Below are positions 5,434 through 9,698 of a DNA stretch of 9,698 nucleotides, piece after piece. The notes under the pieces are model-generated. The model ran no database searches. It saw only the letters and a list, made by a program, of their open reading frames with translations, and was not told the DNA's origin. Origin of the DNA: an uncultured Allobaculum sp. (GTDB lineage Bacteria > Bacillota_I > Bacilli_A > Erysipelotrichales > Erysipelotrichaceae). Both the position numbers and the translations under genes were made by a program. The first letter of the stretch is position 1, and each line of letters starts with the position of its first letter. The stretch lies in assembly GCA_910577085.1 (NCBI GenBank), contig CAJTLE010000112.1:1-9698 (forward strand), given 5' to 3'.

Positions 5434-6891
5434 GTGGAAGAAGAAAGTTTAAAACCAGAATCTGCCCAGGCTGATACTCAAAAGCAAGGCAAAAAAGAAA
5501 TTCAGGGAATGAATATGACTGAGGGTTCACTCTGGAAAAAAGTCATTTTATTTGCCCTGCCGCTGGCCTGTACGGGCGTTTTACAGCAGCTGTTCAATGC
5601 GGCTGACGTCGCCGTTGTCGGTCAGTTTACCGGGGAACTTGGTGCTCATTGTATGGCAGCCGTCGGTGCCTGTGGTTCTTTGATTTCCCTGCTCGTCAAT
5701 CTGTTTATCGGAATTTCCCTTGGCAGCAATGTTGTCATTGCCAATGCCATTGGAGCCAATCATCAAAAGCGCGTACGCAAAGCCGTTGTCACATCGATCT
5801 GGATTGCGATCATCGGCGGCATCGGCCTGACGCTTTTAGGAGAAGCGATTGCAACAACCGTTCTGCACTGGATGGGCGTTCCGGAAGAAGTTTTTGGAAT
5901 GGCAGATTTATATCTGTCCATTTATATGCTTGGCATGCCAGTGATCTTACTGTATAACTTTGAAGCCGCAATTTTCCGTGGAATTGGAAATCCAAAACTT
6001 CCGCTGATTGCTTTAAGCATTGCGGGCGTCATTAATGTGCTTCTCAACATTACTCTCGTTGCCGGCTTTCATATGACTGTCGATGGTGTAGCCATTGCCA
6101 CCGTGGTTTCGAATCTGATCAGTTCCATTGTTCTGTTCATTTTCCTGTTTAAAAACAAACTCCTCACTTTCAAGGCTTTGTTTGATCGTCCCGTTCAAAA
6201 AGAACTGCTGGGCAATATTTTACGCATTGGCATTCCTTCTGGAATTCAGTCCTCTGTCTTCTCCATTGCCAATGTGGTCATCCAGTCTGGATTCAACTCT
6301 TTAGGAACCATCGTTATGGCTTCAAGCAGTGCATCCATTAACGTAGAAGCGATTGAATACAACATCATGTCCTCCTTTGGTCAGGCCTGCACAACCTTTA
6401 CGGGGGCCAACTATGGAGCCGGCAAGATTGAACGCTGTAAGAAAGTTCTCAAAACCTGCCTGACCGAAGGCTTACTCGTTACCTTTGTCAGTGCTGGAAC
6501 CATTATTCTCTTTGGTCACCAGCTGCTGGCTCTGTTCAACAGCAACCCTCAGGTAATTGAATATGGATATCTGCGTTTAGTCACTCTGCTTTGTTCGTAC
6601 TTCTTCTCCGTCCAGTACGAAGTCATTTCCGGTTACCTGCGCGGCTTTGGTATTTCGGTTCTGCCCGCCGTTCTGACGACGCTTGGCGTGTGCGTTCTTC
6701 GAATCTTCTGGATTCTGTTTGTCTTCCCAATGAATCCAACCTATCAGACCATTCTTACAGTCTTCCCACTCTCCTTAGGAAGTGCAGCCGTCCTGTTGAT
6801 TCTGGCTTTGATCTTTACCCAGCCTGCCAACAAGCGGCTCAAAGCCATGGCCCTTGAAAAAGAAGCTCAGCAAGAAACAGCACTTGCCTGA
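5434..6891 (+). CDS. MATE-family multidrug/cation exporter
   Basis: An integral membrane exporter of 485 residues, expected to expel organic cations or drugs in exchange for Na+ or H+. The signature region PLACTGVLQQLFNAADVAVVG lies at about residues 41-61 and is typical of the Firmicute MATE group (NorM/DinF/MepA relatives). The rest alternates hydrophobic segments and short loops, consistent with 12 membrane spans in two halves, and the length fits the family. The start is GTG 5434 with AGGAG at 5421-5425. This gives a polar 25-residue N-terminal extension not usual in the family. ATG 5509 or 5515 would remove it, but neither has a well-spaced ribosome binding site. The gene is monocistronic, with a folded leader upstream and a strong terminator after it. 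The substrate cannot be read from the sequence. Confidence 0.92.
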   Translation: MEEESLKPESAQADTQKQGKKEIQGMNMTEGSLWKKVILFALPLACTGVLQQLFNAADVAVVGQFTGELGAHCMAAVGACGSLISLLVNLFIGISLGSNVVIANAIGANHQKRVRKAVVTSIWIAIIGGIGLTLLGEAIATTVLHWMGVPEEVFGMADLYLSIYMLGMPVILLYNFEAAIFRGIGNPKLPLIALSIAGVINVLLNITLVAGFHMTVDGVAIATVVSNLISSIVLFIFLFKNKLLTFKALFDRPVQKELLGNILRIGIPSGIQSSVFSIANVVIQSGFNSLGTIVMASSSASINVEAIEYNIMSSFGQACTTFTGANYGAGKIERCKKVLKTCLTEGLLVTFVSAGTIILFGHQLLALFNSNPQVIEYGYLRLVTLLCSYFFSVQYEVISGYLRGFGISVLPAVLTTLGVCVLRIFWILFVFPMNPTYQTILTVFPLSLGSAAVLLILALIFTQPANKRLKAMALEKEAQQETALA

Positions 6892-6928
6892 ATCAGCCTG
6901 ATCTTTTTGGATGGATTTTCTCTCATCC

Positions 6929-7609
6929 TTAAAATCTATAAACCTGAACCTGACTGGAGCACTTTTCCAGACAGGTTCTTTTCTTTTTGGCAGCCTTTTT
7001 GATCTTTTCAGGCAGACATGTCTGGCCTGTGGACCCTGCATTGCCTGCACCCTGAAATATGAAAAGCCTTGAAGAATATTGGATTTCTCCTTTATTCTTC
7101 AAGGCTTTTTGATGTTCTGATTCTAGTATTCTGCAGTCTTCGCTTCTATATTTTCCTGCCAGTTTAGGATCGTTCAAGTTCACCTGCCCGCTGTTGATTC
7201 CTCTTGCCAGAACCATAGCCCCATCGAAATCATTGAAGCTAAGCAGGAATCCAAGCGTCTCCAGCTGGCCTAAATCTTGAACCATGTAAGGCGCGAGTGT
7301 TTCTTCAGTGGTTTTCAAGAATTCAGCAGATGACGTCTCAGCACTTTCCAGGTTGTTTTCAACCAGCATCTTCTGCAGTTCGGTATGGTCTTCTTTGAGC
7401 CATTCTTCAAAGGCTGCCTGAATCTCTTCTGAACTGTTTGCGATGTTCAAAGATCCAGTCTGTTCTGCTTCAAGTCCATCTCCGCTTTCTGCCTGAATAG
7501 ATGAAGACTCTTCAAATGTGTTTTCATGAGCCAATACAGGCATACCCTGGCAGGTGTTTCCTGCCATCAGGGCTGCCAGCATTGCGGTAGTCAAACATTT
7601 TTTTGTCAT
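6929..7609 (-). CDS. Secreted protein of unknown function; frame probably extended by a frameshift
   Basis: An open frame of 226 residues. The start (7607-7609) has AGAAAGGA a few bases upstream. Residues 1-27 form a signal peptide ending in a VLA-type cleavage site. Residues 30-150 are acidic and helical, with no cysteine and no recognised family. The frame then reads through a strong hairpin (7062-7109) and through the complement of the MATE terminator, giving a lysine-rich tail (about residues 163-226) that does not look genuine. Removing one base from the A-run at codons 152-153 (7151-7154) shifts the frame to end in NIEAKTAEY and a TAG at 7123-7125, just before the hairpin. The likely original protein is therefore about 161 residues. 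The gene converges with the MATE gene. I cannot tell an indel error from a real mutation. Confidence 0.6.
   Translation of the reverse strand: MTKKCLTTAMLAALMAGNTCQGMPVLAHENTFEESSSIQAESGDGLEAEQTGSLNIANSSEEIQAAFEEWLKEDHTELQKMLVENNLESAETSSAEFLKTTEETLAPYMVQDLGQLETLGFLLSFNDFDGAMVLARGINSGQVNLNDPKLAGKYRSEDCRILESEHQKALKNKGEIQYSSRLFIFQGAGNAGSTGQTCLPEKIKKAAKKKRTCLEKCSSQVQVYRF
6946..6988 (+). terminator. Intrinsic terminator of the MATE gene
   Basis: GAACCTG-A-CTGGA (6946-6958) pairs with TCCAG-A-CAGGTTC (6966-6978), 12 pairs with one A-A mismatch and a 7-base loop. A T-rich run follows (6979-6988). It lies 55 bases after the stop. It overlaps the far end of the opposite-strand frame, which argues that this frame is artificially extended there. 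Confidence 0.85.
7062..7109. terminator. Terminator hairpin with conserved apical core, copy 1
   Basis: On +, AAAAGCCTTGAAGAATA (7062-7078) pairs exactly with TATTCTTCAAGGCTTTT (7093-7109). On the - strand the apex is GGA-GAAA-TCC, a GNRA tetraloop on a 3-bp stem, separated from the lower stem by an AA/AA internal loop. It lies 14 bases after the proposed original stop of the secreted-protein gene, so its natural job is to end that - transcript. The core is shared with the rRNA terminator at 9137-9178 (29 of 30 bases). Confidence 0.8.
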
Positions 7610-7958
7610 ATTATTTCCTTTCTAATTTAATGGTATTTCTTTATTCATAATCAAGAATAGCCCACTGTTTTGTTCTTTGTTACTAGTTTTCATAACTACA
7701 AACTATTTTTTTTAAAATGTATAAAAGTGACTTTATTTTTGGATGCGTTTTCTTTGATTGGTCGCCATTCCCCGCAAATTGAATAAACAGAATTCCAAAA
7801 TCATAGAAAAAGGCCACTCAAATCCCTTTTATCGACAGGAATTCGAGTGGCCTGAATTGGTTTTGAAGAAGTAATCTGAATTATTTAGAAGAAGTAAATG
7901 GAACACCAAAAATCGTGGCTCAGGAAGTTGCATTCACTCTTTCAATCCTCTGCTCCGG
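7610..7958. other. Spacer between the two secreted-protein genes
   Basis: AT-rich sequence of 349 bp. On - it holds the terminator of the hydrolase gene (7807-7853) and then the promoter region and leader of the unknown secreted protein. Several AT-rich -10-like strings exist but none has a clear -35 partner, so no promoter is called. GAAGAAGTAA occurs twice, near 7866 and 7890. No gene is visible. Confidence 0.5.
7807..7853 (-). terminator. Intrinsic terminator of the SGNH-hydrolase gene
   Basis: AGGCCACTC (7811-7819) and GAGTGGCCT (7845-7853) are exact inverted repeats, with further pairing inside. On the - strand the hairpin is followed by TTTTT (complement of 7807-7811). It lies about 105 bases after the stop of the - strand gene. 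Confidence 0.75.
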
Positions 7959-8969
7959 TTAGAAACCATTCCGGATTTTCTGGTAAATCATCCTGTAAAT
8001 ATTGAAGTTACCATCGAAGACATTGCTGTAATGAACCTGCATTTCATCCAGTTCTTTTTCAAAGTAGTCAGAATTATAGATATCTGTATAGGTATCAATA
8101 TAGCGGATCTGAGAATCAAGCAGCGGCTTGATCGCTTCGTTAAAAGCTTTGACTTTTTCATTGGAAACCGTGGCATTCGGTCCGTTTGGATTGACAGACA
8201 TATAAACCACCGTGCAGCCTTCCCACTTTCTGGCATGCTCGTTAATCACATCGGCATACTTCTGGGCAAGAGAAGGCATATTGGCAATGCTGCCACCCAT
8301 ATCATTGACACCATAGTTGATCACGATGGTGTCTCCAGCCTGGTAATGGTCATCCACCCATGGCAGAGATCTTGAAACCATGTAGTCATAGCCCATAGCC
8401 CCTTTTGCGATTTCATAATCTGTAGCTGAATAGCCGATATCCAGGTCATCATCCCAGATTCCCATCGTCCGGCATGCGTTTTCCAGCTGAACGGTCCGGG
8501 AATCGCCGACCCATAACACCCGTTCAGGAACAACCAGACTGTAGACCAGTGCTCCATTTTCATCGAAGGTGTAGGTTTTGCCATCAATCACCTGCGTGCC
8601 CGTAACATATTTGCCATCCGGTCCATAGTAATGATCACCGGCCCAGCTGTTCTTGATCCGTTTTCCGGCAGCATCAAAGAAGTAGCTGCCAATCGCACCT
8701 GTCTGCAAAACACCCTGATCATCAAACAGGTATTCAATTCCATTAATAACCTGCTGACCGGTTACGCGCTTTCCACTTTTACCGTAATAGTAGATTTCCT
8801 CACCATTCCGGTAGAATCCAGATTTCTTCGATGAAGTAAATACCGGAAGCTTTTCATTATATTTATCTGCCTTGTCGATATCGACAATGTCAGTATCCGG
8901 TTTTATGCAGGTCAACGGGCTGGAAAACAGCGTACTGCAGATCATCAAAGTTGCAAAAACAGATCGCAT
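7959..8969 (-). CDS. Secreted SGNH/GDSL-type hydrolase with cell-wall-binding repeats
   Basis: A predicted exported esterase-like protein of 336 residues, acting at the cell surface. The start (8967-8969) has AAGGGGGT at the right distance. Residues 1-21 form a probable signal peptide; the Cys at 21 has no good lipobox. Residues about 47-143 contain roughly four aromatic, glycine-rich repeats of the cell-wall/choline-binding type (for example GFYRNGEEIYYYGKSGKRVTG). The SGNH-like domain runs from about 148 to 336: GDS at 155-157 (nucleophile S157), the third block GVND at 220-223, and a candidate catalytic His at 313 (VHYS). The usual Asp three residues before that His is Met; D308 lies five before. 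Activity is therefore likely but not certain. Substrates might be acyl or acetyl groups on wall polymers. Its own terminator follows at 7807-7853. Confidence 0.85.
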   Translation of the reverse strand: MRSVFATLMICSTLFSSPLTCIKPDTDIVDIDKADKYNEKLPVFTSSKKSGFYRNGEEIYYYGKSGKRVTGQQVINGIEYLFDDQGVLQTGAIGSYFFDAAGKRIKNSWAGDHYYGPDGKYVTGTQVIDGKTYTFDENGALVYSLVVPERVLWVGDSRTVQLENACRTMGIWDDDLDIGYSATDYEIAKGAMGYDYMVSRSLPWVDDHYQAGDTIVINYGVNDMGGSIANMPSLAQKYADVINEHARKWEGCTVVYMSVNPNGPNATVSNEKVKAFNEAIKPLLDSQIRYIDTYTDIYNSDYFEKELDEMQVHYSNVFDGNFNIYRMIYQKIRNGF

Positions 8970-9136
8970 GTCGGCACCCCCTTAAACTATTTCCTTATTC
9001 TACAGTCTTTTTCAAAGAGATTCAGCATCCAATCCAGCTTCCCTAACAATCCTATTATCATGCTGGAAAACCGTGCTGTACCTGACAGCTTCCGCCTTCC
9101 TTGAAATTAGTATTAGATAACTGCGCATGTAATTAA

Positions 9137-9178
9137 AAACCCGAAGAATATCGGATTTCTCCTTTATTCTTCGGGTTT
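9137..9178 (-). terminator. rRNA operon terminator, hairpin core copy 2
   Basis: AAACCCGAAGAATA (9137-9150) pairs with TATTCTTCGGGTTT (9165-9178), and on - a T-run follows (complement of 9135-9139). The apex is again GGA-GAAA-TCC with a two-base internal loop. It lies just after the 5S rRNA 3' end and is the natural terminator of the rRNA operon. Compared with copy 1, the lower stem differs on both sides while pairing is kept. Confidence 0.85.
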
Positions 9179-9185
9179 CATTTTT

Positions 9186-9293
9186 GTCTGGCGACTTCCT
9201 ATTTTCGCTTTTACACTATCGTCGGCGTTCAATGGCTTAACTTCTGTGTTCGAGATGGGAACAGGTGTGACCCATTGGCTGTCGTCACCATAC
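9186..9293 (-). rRNA. rrf: 5S ribosomal RNA
   Basis: The - strand reads the conserved 5S core: GGGTCACACCTGTTCCCAT, then CGAACACAGAAGTTAAGC, then CGCCGA. The ends pair as helix I: TGGTGAC (complement of 9284-9290) with GTCGCCA (complement of 9189-9195). Ends are estimated to within a few bases. It follows the 23S gene in the same direction and precedes the terminator at 9137-9178. Confidence 0.93.
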
Positions 9294-9476
9294 TGGTCTG
9301 TCTTACGACTTAACCATCTTATCATGGATCTTTCAAAAACAAACACCAGCTTCAACATAACTTCCGTTTCAAACAGTTATGACTTTACTTCGTTCATGAA
9401 GAGTGAAGCCATTGATGACTCTTTCTCTCCATGATTCTTACTGTCAGAGCTTTCACTCTGTATCTCGTTTATCTTA
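9294..9476 (-). other. 23S-5S rRNA spacer
   Basis: About 180 bp with no tRNA gene. ATCATGGA (9321-9328) and TCCATGAT (9428-9435) are exact inverted repeats and could form a long-range processing stem in the precursor. Nothing else is recognised. Confidence 0.5.
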
Positions 9477-9698
9477 GATTAAGCTTTCGACCGATTAGTA
9501 CTGGCCAACTTCACGGATCACTCCGCTTCCATCTCCAGCCTATTTCCTTGTAGTCTTCAAGGGGTCTTATCTACCGCAGATCTTATCTTGGGGCTGGCTT
9601 CGCACTTAGATGCTTTCAGCGCTTATCCATTCCCTGCTTGGCTGCCCGGCTGTGCCACTGGCGTGACAACCGATGCACCATTGGCAGGTCCATCCCGG
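9477..9698 (-). rRNA. rrl: 23S ribosomal RNA, 3' end (partial)
   Basis: The + strand shows the complement of the conserved 23S 3' region, including TTTCGACCGATTAGTACTGG near 9486 and CTTCGCACTTAGATGCTTTC near 9597-9616. The gene continues beyond the right edge. The 3' end is estimated near 9477 from the Firmicute pattern and is uncertain by several bases. Confidence 0.93.

Noticed and set aside
6770..6782. CTCCTTAGGAAG string in the MATE gene, similar to the TGTTCCTTAG element
   Set aside because: Only a partial match within coding sequence; likely chance.
9246..9434. Short frames over the 5S rRNA and the rRNA spacer
   Set aside because: They overlap conserved 5S rRNA and spacer sequence, so coding is implausible.

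Overview
The window looks like chromosomal DNA of a low-to-mid GC Gram-positive bacterium (Bacillota), probably a gut Erysipelotrichia or Clostridia lineage. Reasons: strong AGGAG-type ribosome binding sites, a secreted esterase with cell-wall-binding repeats, a typical Firmicute MATE exporter, and Firmicute-like 5S and 23S rRNA ends. The taxon is inferred; no gene here fixes a genus.

Layout. Bases 1-132 may hold the tail of a truncated reading frame that stops inside a perfect 40-bp palindrome (119-158). Next on + is an 821-residue protein (219-2684) joining a phospholipase-D-like domain to an SF2 helicase. It belongs to a nucleic-acid-processing group often seen in accessory or defence regions, and it seems to end where the family's usual C-terminal domain would begin. 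A gene-poor stretch of about 885 bp follows (2685-3569). It holds terminator-like hairpins, a faint decayed reading frame, and an unusual cluster of palindromes with four copies of the element TGTTCCTTAG. This cluster sits upstream of a complete tyrosine recombinase (3570-4709), which has its own strong terminator. After a pyrimidine-rich spacer comes a MATE-family exporter (5434-6891) with a long leader that can fold into hairpins, including a terminator-like one.

The right third is transcribed on -: the 3' end of an rRNA operon (23S end, 5S, terminator at about 9137-9178), then a secreted SGNH-hydrolase-like protein with cell-wall-binding repeats (7959-8969), then a secreted protein of unknown function (7609 leftward). 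This last gene converges with the MATE gene. Its reading frame runs through a strong hairpin and then through the MATE terminator; a one-base frame change would end it just before the hairpin, so a frameshift is likely.

Most unusual points: (1) the palindrome and repeat cluster ahead of a lone recombinase, which could be a recombination site or an invertible switch; (2) a hairpin with a conserved GNRA-capped apical core and a covarying base, used both after the rRNA operon and after a secreted-protein gene; (3) the exact 40-bp palindrome before the helicase; (4) the structured MATE leader. None of the genes forms an obvious multi-gene defence system with its neighbours. The most that can be said is a helicase-recombinase accessory patch near an rRNA operon.
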